Positions 54,501-64,000 of a stretch of 64,000 nucleotides of DNA are shown here, piece by piece. The stretch lies in assembly GCA_016800925.1 (NCBI GenBank), contig JABCPU010000144.1, positions 62,001 to 126,000 of the forward strand. Direction: 5' to 3'. The notes beneath the pieces are model-generated. The model saw nothing but the letters and a program-made list of their open reading frames with translations, searched no databases and was not told where the DNA came from. Within the stretch, counting starts at the first letter, position 1. Each line of letters opens with the position of its first letter. Position numbers and translations under genes: made by a program. Source of the DNA: Suillus spraguei. Its lineage: Eukaryota; Basidiomycota; Agaricomycetes; Boletales; Suillaceae.

Positions 54501-55200
54501 TAAGATTCATGTGCGAATGCAATAGTCCGACGACTCACAAAAGTTCTTCGTCTCCGAGTATTCCCTGATGAAACGGGCGCACTCGAGAGTCTGCTGAGAA
54601 ATCTTTCCTACTACATCACGCATCGATTCAACCTTAGAAAGATTATCATCTCGCGTGATGAAGCCATAAACATCATCTAATTTCTGGAGAAGGAGCTGTA
54701 CCGATTGATCGCGGTCTGCTTGAGCAAGAATAATCTGCGTGGAACGATAACTTCTCAGCAGGAGGTAGATCTCCGGGGCAATATAGAACGTACTTTAGCT
54801 GCAGCAGAAAGAACCCCCAACGCCATTTTTGCATATGGATGGACCTATAATTTGATTAGTTCGCTATCAACTAAGGAGAGTGCTGCCCTACATTTGTGAT
54901 CTTCTCAATGGCAGTGTCAAAAATTCTCAGGGGCTGGAGGTATGTGGTCTGGAAATTATCTGCGGCTGTGAGACCCGCCGGTGCATTGCTGGCGGCGGAT
55001 GTCACAGATAGCCCAGGTCCCCGAGTGTTTTCATGCTTTCAGCAGCCTTGTGAGCACCCTGAAGTTCAGCATTAACTGACTTGGGACCAAAAATTTCCTC
55101 CATGCTAGAAGGGGTATTGAGAACCTGCGCAAACCGTGAGCTTCGGATGTTGAAGCAAGGCCGGCCAATACATTGACTTGATCATTGAACAACTATAGCC
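51556..55200 (-). CDS. NACHT-WD40 STAND protein (NLR-like)
   Basis: This STAND ATPase is of the fungal NLR type, usually linked to non-self recognition or programmed death. Minus-strand exons give a helical N-terminal region (MEEIFGPKSVNAELQGAHKA near 55103, HPYAKMALGVLSAAAK, DQSVQLLLQKLDDVYGFITR), then the NACHT domain with Walker A GPAGKGKSAIA and Walker B VLIVIEALDES (52726-54310), a helical spacer, an intron at 52672-52725, and four WD40 repeats (about 51950-52470) of the form GHTGGVRSVVFSPDGTRIAS / DDDTVRLWD. The repeats are near-identical at DNA level. A non-repeat C-terminal tail of about 130 residues ends at 51556. No lesion was seen in the frames joined. The exact 5' end is unsettled; the cytoplasm is the expected location. 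Confidence 0.85.
51950..52460 (-). repeat. four near-identical 129-bp WD40 repeat units
   Basis: Adjacent units of 43 codons share long identical runs such as TGGGATGTGRTGACGGGACA. Differences fall mostly in a few codons. This is the high-identity repeat state reported for fungal NLR recognition domains. Confidence 0.8.
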
Positions 55201-55359
55201 ATGAGATTGTCAAAGGGTGCAGAAAGGCTCATGACACAACCCTATCATGCAAGTTGATCGAAATGCATAGGGCGTTTGAATGATAGTGCACGTGTGATTC
55301 ACTAGCCTAAGATTCGGTCCACGTTGAACCAAAATGTTCAAAGCGGGTACTCCGATTAG

Positions 55360-56991
55360 ATGAATTCAACAAGCACAAACAACGCGTCGTCTTCAGCACC
55401 CATCATGTCTACAGCATACACATTCCAGTCTCCATCCGTGACACTCGAAAAAGGCGCCTATCGCATGCGTGCACCACGCAGCACCCGACCAGGTTCTTCC
55501 CTCAGCCAAAGCCTAATGAGCGCCAAACAACCATCATTCCACTCCCAAAACAGAAAGCTCGCGATCCTCATCGCCGTACTAGCTTTCGCATCACTCACAT
55601 GCTTTTTCTTCGCATATCATTTATTCACCACTAGGTTCGCTCCCTATGCACAACCGAACCCGCACCCCGCTGACGCCCTCCCAAAAGTAAACCCACTCGC
55701 TCCTGATACCAAATACCTCTCCTACTTTCCCCACAGCGGATTACACAACCAGCGCATTGCACTCGAGAACGCCCTCGTACTCGCCCAACAACTTAATCGT
55801 ACTCTTCTTGTTCCTTTTCTAAGGCTTGGAAAACCAATTCGATACGTTTCATTTGAAAAACTAAGACACTTCCTCGTGCTTGGGTCTAAAACAGGGCTTG
55901 AACACTGTCCGCTCGTCCCTCCAAACGTACCGACTCCCGACGAATGTTCAGGGTACGAAGAATGGACTTCCATCCCGTGGGATCAGCTCGTCAATCTTCA
56001 TGCAATAGGAGAGAAAATCGGAGTAAAGATGATCCAATGGGACGGAAGCCCAGTTGCACAATATATGAAGAGTTTTCATATCGATATTTTCGAAGCAGAT
56101 ACATTGACGCTACAAGACTTCGGCCCTTACGATTTTCGGTTCTTGGACACGCTTGATGATGTGTCACCTACGCGGGACAAGTATATCTATTCCATCTACA
56201 TCCCAGCACTTGCGCAGGCACCTGAGAGATTGGTCCAGATCGGAACGTTGTTTGGGTCGTCGAGGCTTAGGCTTAGACAAAGTGAGAGTAAGAGCGTGCG
56301 AAGAGATGTAAGGAGCGGAATGGCATTCATCAATCCAGACCTGTCTCGTGTGGCCGATACGATAGATGAAGCGTTAGGTTCTGTCTACATCGGTGCGCAT
56401 CTTCGTATCGGCGACGGTCAATTCGAACAACGAAGCGCCAATAACGCAAGAACAATTTGGTGGAAACTTGTGCACCTTGTTTGTGGACTAGATCTCGAAG
56501 AGACTCTGGCACTTGAACAGCAACTTAGTCCTTTCGACGAGGACCTTGACCTTCCGCTTATCCAACCGGATATACCAAGTCTCAGGGTGCCTCATCCGCC
56601 TTTGCCTCCTCTGCCGCATACGTTCAAACCCAAGACCCGATGTCGTGCACCTCTACATACCTCGGCACCATTGCAAAGACTGAACGCCCCTCTTTACATC
56701 GCTACTGACTCCCCGAATCCTGCAGCAGACCCGCTGTTTTCGATTTATCTCCAAACTTTCCCGTGTATATTCTTCCTGTCTGATTTTATATCCCGTCTGA
56801 CTCCCCTCGACGGATTAATCAATCCGTATGACCAAGTTGCGCTGAAGGGGTTTTTGATACCGGTGCTAGACGCAATGGTGCTAGCTAGAGCGAGAGAGGT
56901 CGTTGTCACGGATGGAAGCACCTTTGGAACATTTGTGAAGGATGTACTGTGGAGGCGGCACTGGAGATTTGAGATCGTCCAGAGGGGATGA
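55360..56991 (+). CDS. GDP-fucose O-fucosyltransferase-like type II membrane protein
   Basis: A 543-aa single-exon frame. Residues about 68-90 form one membrane anchor (KLAILIAVLAFASLTCFFFA) after a Ser/Thr-rich cytoplasmic tail, the layout of a Golgi glycosyltransferase. The luminal domain has FPHSGLHNQRIALENALVLA, where the HNQR motif is characteristic of the GDP-fucose O-fucosyltransferase family and would contact GDP-fucose, then GAHLRIGDGQF, YIATDSPNP, and VVVTDGSTFGTFV near the C-terminus. A Pro-rich insert lies around residues 405-430. The acceptor is unknown. The ATG at 55360 is the first in frame; MSTAYTF at residue 16 is an alternative. It starts about 160 bp upstream of the NACHT-WD40 gene 5' end on the opposite strand, so the two may share a promoter region. 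Confidence 0.8.
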   Translation: MNSTSTNNASSSAPIMSTAYTFQSPSVTLEKGAYRMRAPRSTRPGSSLSQSLMSAKQPSFHSQNRKLAILIAVLAFASLTCFFFAYHLFTTRFAPYAQPNPHPADALPKVNPLAPDTKYLSYFPHSGLHNQRIALENALVLAQQLNRTLLVPFLRLGKPIRYVSFEKLRHFLVLGSKTGLEHCPLVPPNVPTPDECSGYEEWTSIPWDQLVNLHAIGEKIGVKMIQWDGSPVAQYMKSFHIDIFEADTLTLQDFGPYDFRFLDTLDDVSPTRDKYIYSIYIPALAQAPERLVQIGTLFGSSRLRLRQSESKSVRRDVRSGMAFINPDLSRVADTIDEALGSVYIGAHLRIGDGQFEQRSANNARTIWWKLVHLVCGLDLEETLALEQQLSPFDEDLDLPLIQPDIPSLRVPHPPLPPLPHTFKPKTRCRAPLHTSAPLQRLNAPLYIATDSPNPAADPLFSIYLQTFPCIFFLSDFISRLTPLDGLINPYDQVALKGFLIPVLDAMVLARAREVVVTDGSTFGTFVKDVLWRRHWRFEIVQRG

Positions 56992-57392
56992 GTGCATGAT
57001 GTACACAACTGACCGCTTTGTATTTAGCAATTGTCCAGCCACGTGCTCCCTGGGGCGCATATACCTTACCCAATGTACAAATCGCATCAAACCCGGTCCC
57101 AAAGTGACTGGATAACTCCATGTTCCCCGTGGTCTCGGGGGAAAGATAGTTCCAGATTGTATTGTGTGTGATGAAAAGTTGATTTTTCTCAATGGAAACA
57201 GAGCCATAAATGTAGGATCTCGACACAAACCTCATCTATCCACCACAATGATGATGAGATGTGCACCAGGCAGATCCACCAATATATGCAGAAATCAAAG
57301 CTGGCAACACAGAAACGAAGTCATGTCTTACATGAAAAGTCGTATATTACTCTGTAGATTTTGGCGATGATCGTACAGTACAACGTTGTTTA

Positions 57393-57811
57393 TTATAGCG
57401 GTTCTGCAGCAGATATGTACAACACTAGCACAAGCAGACACTTCAACATATATCCAGCTATATATCCTTGAATGACTTACCATTGTTCCCGCGGATGAAC
57501 GCGTCCCCGTATCGATTTGTGACTACACCATTGACATGCTCCTCAGTCTGCTCCAGCGCGATATTCATATATCCATCTAGACAAGAAAGAACACCTACAC
57601 ATGGAAAACAAACATGCATAAGCTTGGCTCTAGATTCATAGAAGGTCAAAGAAAGGATACCTCGATAATCGACGCCTGATGTAAGACGCACGATGACCTT
57701 TTTCCCGACTACGCCTTTCAAGAAATCAGTCGGTGTTCCTGTTGGTGCTGATGGAGGTGGTGGGGGTGGATATGCATCGATATCTGGTGGTGGAGGCGTT
57801 GACTCGTCCAT
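57393..57811 (-). CDS. LSM6: LSm6 small nuclear ribonucleoprotein
   Basis: LSm6 belongs to the LSm2-8 ring on U6 snRNA (nucleus) and the LSm1-7 ring of mRNA decay (cytoplasm). Minus-strand exons 57661-57811, 57481-57594 and 57393-57424 join to MDESTPPPPDIDA, a poly-Pro stretch, then PTDFLKGVVGKKVIVRLTSG (Sm1), VDYRG|VLSCLDGYMNIALEQTEE, NRYGDAFIRGNN|VLYISAAEPL (Sm2). The 57595-57660 and 57425-57480 introns are GT-AG and were placed by restoring LSm6 similarity; reading through the last donor would give a false end. The Pro-rich N-terminus of about 25 residues is longer than in human LSm6. The upstream in-frame ATG at 57928 adds a low-similarity stretch and is less likely. Confidence 0.9.
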
Positions 57812-57997
57812 GATGAAAGTCAAGTCCAAGTCCAAGTCCAGTTCAGGATTTGGACTTGTTTGGTTTTCGAATTGGTGGGCATCGGCGATAGTCTTAGTAT
57901 CAACTGCCTTGTTAGACTTGACATGCAAATCACGAGGACGGTGAACGTGTAGGTGGTTGTATTCTTTACTTGATCAGTGTGATAACTTATGGTGTCT

Positions 57998-58408
57998 TCA
58001 CCAGGTCCTTATTGCAAAAGTGAACGAACCAAGGTTACCCAACAAATGAAGTGGGCAATACTTCTGCTGGTAGCAAATCCTGGCGCTGCTCTTGAAGAGG
58101 TTCACACTGTTGCCCGAGTATTGTAAAGAATTATTAGTAATTTTGTCGTTCTTTATTGTCATTAGCTGATTCTTGTCCCAAGTCGCGGCGTCACTCTTTT
58201 CGTTGTATCGTCCGCTACCGCATTCAATATATGTTGCATTGATGCATCTACTTTTCATGTTCTCGTAAACCGCCACTAGTGTTTCCAGAATACAAAGCTC
58301 AACTTGAATCGTCCTCCACCATGTCACTGGACACCTAGTCAGCTCAATTCGACCAGTCATATGAAATTGTTCGGATTTTCTGTGTACGCCGTTTTCAGTG
58401 GTTTGCAT
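57998..58408 (-). CDS. hypothetical ORF, weak
   Basis: An open frame of 136 aa has no recognisable domain, signal or repeat. It may be a chance ORF. It lies between LSm6 and the CHAT remnant and has no visible splice context that extends it. Confidence 0.2.
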   Translation of the reverse strand: MQTTENGVHRKSEQFHMTGRIELTRCPVTWWRTIQVELCILETLVAVYENMKSRCINATYIECGSGRYNEKSDAATWDKNQLMTIKNDKITNNSLQYSGNSVNLFKSSARICYQQKYCPLHLLGNLGSFTFAIRTW

Positions 58409-58675
58409 TGTTTTTAGTTTCTTACCTTAGGAGATGCATTTAATACTACATTTTACTTCCGATGTGTGCTACATGAGTGGTGCTTACTGACGCTGTGTGC
58501 TGAGGAAGCAATCATCACAAGACGCCTTGAGACTCGTATATCCCCTTCAACATTGGCGGACCGCTTTCGTTTAAGATTGATCATTGTATACATCCTTCCG
58601 CTACTTAGCGATTTCCATTCCCAGCGCTTAGTGCAATCATACCAGCGTTTATTTTGCCGAACAGTGATTGACAAC

Positions 58676-60300
58676 ATGGAAAATACACAGCGTGGCCTAA
58701 ACCCTCAACCTCTTCCCTTTATCCCTACCCATCTTTCTCTCCCACCCATTCCGCCCACCATTCCACCCACCATTCCACCCATCCTTGATCCTCTCCAGTG
58801 CACCATCATGCCTGGTAGCTTAGAAAGCCGATATATCAGATTTGAAAGCAGGTCGGTCCGTATCACCTTTGCATTCGTTTCGTGATCCTCACTCTTTTTT
58901 ACAGTCATCAATGGAAAAAAATATTCAAGTCCCCTCCGAGCGCATTCCCGCATTTACACATCCATCCATGTCGACTCCCGGGGGCGCTGGAGGTCAGCCA
59001 CCAAAATCTTATTATCCGACAAATCTGTGGTGTGGGACAACACTGTACCTCTCCACGCGACGGCCCTAACCAACCTCGTGTTTGCCCGCCTTGGAGGCTA
59101 TATTCAAGGCCATCTTCAAGACATTCATACCGCCACTTCCCTATTCCGCAATGCCCTTGCATTGCGTCCGCAGCGCCACCCCAACCATCCGCTATCCCTA
59201 TATAATCTCACCGAAGTGCTGACTTGGTGCTACAACAAGAAAGACACTGCTGCCGACATCTGCGAAGCTGCCCAACTCTATCATGAACTACTGCCTCTTT
59301 GTTTAAAGGGCACCTACCTTCGTAGCATCGCGGCAGGGCATATGGTGTCGATTATGCGATTAGCTGACGCAGCAATCTTCCAATAGATGCATCTGATGAA
59401 GGAATACACCTTCAACCAAGCGCGCTTGAACTCTGTCCTCTGGGCCACCATCCATCCCAGCGCCCTTGACAGGCTTGCAAAAGCAGTTGAAGCACGCTTT
59501 TAAAACTACACTCTCACTCTCAAATCTGGTTGTGTCAAACAGCAACTTTCCCATCTATTCCTCTCCATGCAGCTCACCTGTTTCAAATGAACGCAGATCA
59601 CTCTAAGGACCTGTGCCTGAAAGATCTCTACATCCACTCTTACACGCCCACACTTGTGGCTCTAGCCTGTCACATCCAGACAGATGATGAAGAGGCGCGC
59701 CACTCCGTCCTTTGTGACAATTAGACAGGTCAACCGGGTGCAGGGAAAGGCAAGGTGCTCTTGGCTGTCCACAGCCAGCTCAAACTCGTCCGTAAGCTCG
59801 TCCCTCCGGCGGCCAACTGTACTGCTGTTCCTGGTGATGCCAGCAACGCGAGCAGGTGCACTCGAATTTTGGAAGACAATGCCGGATGCTTGTCACGGCA
59901 AGCAGCCTGAGGACCCTACCCAGCCTTACATTTCCCATTTTGTCATAAAAGATCAACCTCTTACACTGCTCGATATCATGAACAAAGATATTCCGCACGC
60001 CAAGTTTGTGTTCTTATAGTCGTGTCATACCGCCACTGGCGATAAGGAGACGCTTGATGAAGTCGTTTACCTTGCAGCTGGTCTCCAGTTTTCGAGGTTC
60101 AAGAGCATCATCGGCACGCTGTGGGAGGTCGACGATGCTGTTGCAAAACACGTCGTCGAAGCGTTCTACCAGAATACGTTCCAGGATTTGGAGGATGAAG
60201 ATGAACTGTACGATGACGGCCTGGGCACTCAACCGTGCTGCGCACGCGAAGACGGCAGTGCCACTGGAGCAGAGGATAGTTTTCATTCATATGGTGTGTA
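58676..60300 (+). pseudogene. TPR-CHAT protein, broken
   Basis: CHAT is a caspase-like protease domain often fused to TPRs in mushrooms. The start MENTQRGLNPQPLPF (58676) leads into a Pro-rich repeat. TPR units follow (TSLFRNALALRPQRHPNHPL near 59133-59195; AAQLYHELLPLCLKG near 59268-59312). The CHAT part shows the catalytic His in DACHGKQ (near 59890) and Cys in SCHTATGDKETLDEV (near 60018-60060), then GLQFSRFKSIIGTLWEVDDA and VAKHVVEAFYQNTF. A TAG replaces the codon just before SCHT, and several frame changes lie at about 59390, 59720 and 59880. The domain order is right, so this is a decayed gene rather than chance similarity. Confidence 0.8.
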
Positions 60301-60784
60301 GTTCTACGTTGTATTGCTGTCATTTGGTGTATATTCACAAGTTATTGATCCGCAATCTTCTTTTATTTGTGAAAATGACCCTTAGGCTACATTCTCATTA
60401 CGCTTCAGCTGCCTCGTTCAACTTGTACTATACTCTCCCGTGTTTCTATCAACTGGAATGTCAACTGGAGTTCTTGTGTACTTGACTCGTTTGCAGCCTC
60501 GTCTTCTGCTTAGTACTTAGATGGTACGAGCCCAGTCAAGCCGACTTACGCCTTTCAATCATACCATCCTTCAAGCTTCAAGTGTTCAGGTCCTTCTGCA
60601 CCATGGAACCTCAGCTAAGCACCGCCAATGTAATCAACGTCAATGTCATAAGCAGGGTTCATCCAACTCATCCATGCGAATACGCACACCCGTCGAAGTC
60701 GGTTTTCGTCAATCCTGGATAGCTGTTTTGACTTGCGTCTGTGATCAGCTTCGACATTAGTGCCAATAAGGCGTGCACTTGAGA

Positions 60785-61350
60785 TATCATATGGTGGTAT
60801 TCAACATTCATTTCCTATAGAGAGGCACTTATAACTTTATAACCGATTACTCAAATTTGTGACTCGGCAAACTCCCAATACCTCCTCGATTCCTCCCTAC
60901 CGTTAGCATTACAACGAAGTTGTAAATTTTCCCTGCAATGGACGCATTCTCGAATCCGTCACTGTTGTCAGGGTTTCTGGCACATCTTGAGGTTAGTGCG
61001 CGCGTAGTAATTGCAACTGGATGTGGGAGTGGTTGTGAGTATTCCGCACAGATAGATTCAAGGCGGAGAATGTAGCTCTGCAAATTGTGAGATTAGCTTA
61101 GGAGATACACCCGGGGCGAGGGCACGTACATATGCTAGCCATGGTTGGTTGGGTGTGGAAGTGGGGATCCTCACTAACACATAAGTGAATTTTACTTGTT
61201 GGTATTTGAACCAAACCATCCGATCGCCATGCGGCAGACTAGATTTAGGATGGAAATGAGTTATGTGCACTCGAACCGCGGCTCTAATGGTGATCAGGCA
61301 AGATTGGATCGTTCACGCCACCAGTATGTAAGCGCGGCTGCGTTAGCCCT
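60785..61350 (-). CDS. duplicated hypothetical gene, copy A
   Basis: The minus strand carries two exon-like stretches: one encoding MVWFKYQQVKFTYVLVRIP then PNQPWLAY (about 61120-61225), and one with LQSYILRLESICAEYSQPLP and NPDNSDGFENASIAGK (about 60930-61083). Both are conserved in frame in copy B at 63073-63625, which suggests a real coding sequence. Function is unknown and no domain is recognised. The exon border near 61085-61125 looks like an intron. Confidence 0.4.
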
Positions 61351-61479
61351 GTAGAGTATCACGCTGCCATACTATGTTGACATCAAGCAGTAAAGCTTAG
61401 AGTCAGGCTTCAAGACGGCAATTATGCACAAATATACACAAATACTCAAGTTGTGCACATCCGATGATCCTGCTGCAAG

Positions 61480-61884
61480 CTAGTTGTCACCTTCAGTCTC
61501 GAATATGAAGTCATACGAAAGGTGTGTGTACAACAGAGTATGGCAGTTAAATCTGTCTGTCACTAATTTCCTACCCCAGAAACAAAATTCTCTGTGAAGA
61601 TCAAGGTACTCTACGCCCATCCTTCTTCTGTCATGGGCCATGATAAGAGTAGTGATTTGGATTAGCTGCCAATAATCCATATCAGAACTCTTACCATGAT
61701 GCGATGCCAATTGCGCATGATACAAGTCGGGATTTGCCACAATATTTGGTTGAGTATGCAAGTTTGTCGACCTTATGCAGTCACGGGCCCTTAAGGAACA
61801 AGGACTGGACATATCATTCAATTGGGGCTTGTATTCAGGTGACACGCCAAACCTGCCTGTGTAGCACACGTGAACTCGAATCAT
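61480..61884 (-). CDS. hypothetical ORF, weak
   Basis: A 134-aa open frame with no recognised domain. It overlaps the start of the duplicated segment on the opposite strand. It may be chance. Confidence 0.15.
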   Translation of the reverse strand: MIRVHVCYTGRFGVSPEYKPQLNDMSSPCSLRARDCIRSTNLHTQPNIVANPDLYHAQLASHHGKSSDMDYWQLIQITTLIMAHDRRRMGVEYLDLHREFCFWGRKLVTDRFNCHTLLYTHLSYDFIFETEGDN

Positions 61885-62000
61885 ACGAAAGGTCTGGTTT
61901 AACGAAGGCTCAAGTTTGGGGTATAAAATCCATCAGGTATGTGCATCTTTTGCCTACCCCAACAGCTCCAAAAAAATCGCGGTAATCATACTTTCGCTGA
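61790..62000 (+). repeat. duplicated segment, copy 2 (inverted partner at 50720-50990)
   Basis: It matches the minus strand of 50720-50990 over the CAGGTGRCACGYCAAAC and CATCAGGTATGTRCAYCTTTTG blocks. Here it lies only about 150 bp from a carbonic anhydrase copy; in copy 1 the distance is about 2.7 kb. Confidence 0.65.
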
Positions 62001-62157
62001 CGATTTCCTCTATCAGGGGAAAATCTCTCAAATTTCCAAGCGTTCGTGATCCAGTACCAACCACTGAAATTAGCTGTTATTATCGCAATCACCTATGAGC
62101 ACTCGCTCGCCATGAGGTCCAGCGTTACTAAAAGGTCCCACTTAGGCCCAAGGTGTG

Positions 62158-62850
62158 CCCGTGCCTCATCATGCGCGAATGGGGTCAGCTGTTTTCGAAG
62201 GTCTTCTCACCGTCATTTAGGTCCTTTGGATTGGCTGCTCTGACTCCCGAGTGCGGGCCTCTGGCGTCACAGCGTCCATGCCTGGCGACATCTTTACACA
62301 CCAGAACATCATTGCAAAGTACATATGAACAATTCACTCAGCTCTGAGAGTGCGTCATGTTTAATATCCCTACAGCCAATTCCACAGCTTTGACGACAAT
62401 GCTAACTCTGTCCCATCCTTTGCTGTCTCGGAAGCGGTCGGCGTTGACCACGGTCAGTCTTTTATTATTCTCGTGATAATGTTTCGATTGTTCCTCCAAC
62501 GGATATACACTTTCAACAGTTGTCCCCGTCGGTCACAGCATCTGCGGAGGCGTCCAAGCAGCCGCTGGCGCCGAGCCCAACAACCTAATCGAGCGTTGGT
62601 CGATCCCCCTCACTGAACTCATTCGAACCCTCGACCTTTCCGGGTTAGATGAGAGCGAGGCGCTGGAAGTTGCCACTGAAGCTAGCATCAACAAGCAGGT
62701 TGAAAATATCTGCAGCTCGGAGCCGATTGTTACTGCATGGGCAGCCGGGAGGAGAGTCTCTGTGCATGGATGGCTGTATGATCTTGCTACGGGACGCATC
62801 AGAAAGCTCGTCGTGCGATCCCTTCCATATATATGTTCTGTTTTTGATGC
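62158..62850 (+). pseudogene. beta-carbonic anhydrase, 5'-truncated copy
   Basis: Exons 2-4 of the enzyme at 47149-47964 recur on the plus strand: [20 protein letters not shown] (62221 on), IFTHQNIIAK, an intron, [20 protein letters not shown], an intron, VVPVGHSICGGVQAAA, and [14 protein letters not shown]. The three Zn ligands and the Asp-Arg dyad are kept, and introns sit at the same places with the same length. The first exon is missing: upstream of the intron-1 sequence a TAA lies in the expected frame and no MSQLQ-like start is found. It may be a pseudogene or use another first exon. HSICGG is closer to the usual family motif than HSICEC of the main copy. Confidence 0.75.
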
Positions 62851-63072
62851 ATTCAAGAAATACTTTGTTTCCGTCCATCCCACTAGTCCTCTTCTACTTA
62901 CTAATATTTGTTTCTCACTGTTTAAGAAGCTCTATGTCCACTTGAACAAGTATCATTAGCTACTCTCAGCGTCCTGTCTCAACTTTCATCCAACCAAATT
63001 CACTTACGAGTAACTGGTTCCTAGGACTGACCCACGGACACAAGAACCATTTGTCAATTGAGAGCTGAGTAC

Positions 63073-63625
63073 ACTGGTGGTATTCAACACTCATTTCCTA
63101 TAGTGAGGCAGCTACTGATTACTCGTATTTGTGACTCGGTAATCTCCCAGCGCCTCTTCGATTCATCCTTAAGGCTACCTCCCGTTAACGTTATAACGGA
63201 GTTGTAATTTTAATTTTTCTGCAATGGACGCATTCTCTAATCCGTCGCTGCTGTCAGGTTTTCTGGCACATCTTGCGGTTTGTGCGCGTGCAGCAATTGC
63301 AGCTGGATGTAGAAGTGGTTGCCAGTATTCCGGATGGATAGATTCAAGGCGCTGAATGTAGCTGTGCAAACTGCGAAATTAGCATAGGAGATACATCCAG
63401 GGCGGGGGCACGTACGTGGTATGCCAGCTGCCAGTGGTTGGAAAAGTGGGTCCTGGGATCCTAACCAAAATGTAAGTGAATTTTGTTCGTTGGTGTTTGA
63501 CCCAAAGTTTCCGTCCAATCGCCGTGCGGTAGACTAGGATGAAGATGTGTTATGTGCACTCAGACCAGCTCTAATAGCGACCAGGCGAGATTGGAAGCCA
63601 CCGGTATGTAAGCGCGATTGCGATG
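63073..63625 (-). CDS. duplicated hypothetical gene, copy B
   Basis: Direct repeat of 60785-61350 at high DNA similarity. The same two coding stretches are recognisable (LHSYIQRLESIHPEYWQPLL, DSSDGLENASIAEK; KFTYILVRIP). Frame-preserving differences between the copies argue for coding function. A plus-strand gene cannot be ruled out. Confidence 0.4.
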
Positions 63626-64000
63626 GTCCTGACGAATATCACTCTGCCGTGTTGACATCCAAATGATAAGCACTCACTTTCCAATGTTCAAATATTGTCA
63701 TGGTAGCATATTATCACCAAGCTTCGCCTTGAAGTTGATGAGATACATGCGGCTGCGTGGGGACACATACTGCTACTTAGCTACATCAGCCAAATGACTA
63801 CTTTCTTTTCCTCCCTCTCTTCGAAGCATGTGGACGTTTAACGGGCGCAGCCTGCATTCTTCAACCGGCAGTGAAGGGCGGCATTTCAGGAAGACCGTTA
63901 TACAATCAGTTGTGATGACAGATCAATTAAAAATATACCTCAGTTACATTAGAGCGTGATAGTCAAACGCTAGAGTGGTGACGCGCAAGTAACGCAGCAT
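63626..64000. other. window end, nothing recognised
   Basis: I see no gene, repeat or RNA feature in this stretch. Confidence 0.4.

Noticed and set aside
1..64000. CRISPR arrays, rRNA, tRNA genes or bacterial operons
   Set aside because: None was seen. Intron structure and gene families are fungal, and I could not identify a tRNA cloverleaf by eye; a tRNA scan would be the proper test.

Overview
The window looks like a gene-poor, transposon-rich stretch of a filamentous basidiomycete (Agaricomycetes) genome. The evidence is many short introns of about 45-70 bp with GT-AG (one GC-AG) borders, Ty3/Gypsy chromoviruses, a DIRS/Ngaro-type tyrosine-recombinase retroelement, tyrosine-kinase-like protein kinases, a NACHT-WD40 protein and a TPR-CHAT remnant. 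That combination is typical of mushroom-forming fungi. I cannot name the species.

Layout. (1) 0.1-2.9 kb: a minus-strand hypothetical gene whose middle is a row of small repeated, phase-symmetric exons. (2) 3-36.9 kb: a nest of Ty3/Gypsy elements. Family II (FII) is a 5' LTR plus gag/protease fragment at 2967-5382 and an inverted LTR at 10082-11106. Family I (FI) has five copies: FI-1 (5383-10081, minus, broken), FI-2 (11107-19576, minus), FI-3 (19577-26402, plus), FI-4 (26728-34327, plus, 5-bp target duplication ATATG) and FI-5 (34333-36851, minus, 5' end only). Solo LTRs and two kinds of DNA element are inserted in them. (3) 36.9-40.8 kb: the end of a DIRS/Ngaro-like element (RNase H plus tyrosine recombinase), split by two nested copies of a ~966-bp element that targets CG. 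(4) 41-64 kb: host genes. These are two tandem TKL kinases, a Gtr2/RagC GTPase, a beta-carbonic anhydrase, a degenerate ~180-bp satellite, a NACHT-WD40 gene, a GDP-fucose O-fucosyltransferase-like gene, LSm6, a broken TPR-CHAT gene, and a second, 5'-truncated carbonic anhydrase inside an inverted segmental duplication.

Most unusual content. Family I carries three extra open reading frames between the chromodomain end of pol and the 3' LTR: ORF2 (helical, unrecognised), ORF3 (basic tail) and ORF4 (two zinc knuckles). ORF3 and ORF4 overlap in an ATGA stop-start, and the set recurs across divergent copies. Families I and II both have a primer-binding site complementary to the predicted first 11 nt of their own transcript, the self-priming layout known from Tf1/sushi elements. 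The ~0.95-kb CG-targeting element occurs three times, once inserted inside a copy of itself.

Many element ORFs differ by single-base deletions between otherwise near-identical copies. Some of these frameshifts may therefore be assembly errors rather than decay. Exon borders are my own splice-site readings and have not been checked against transcripts or databases.
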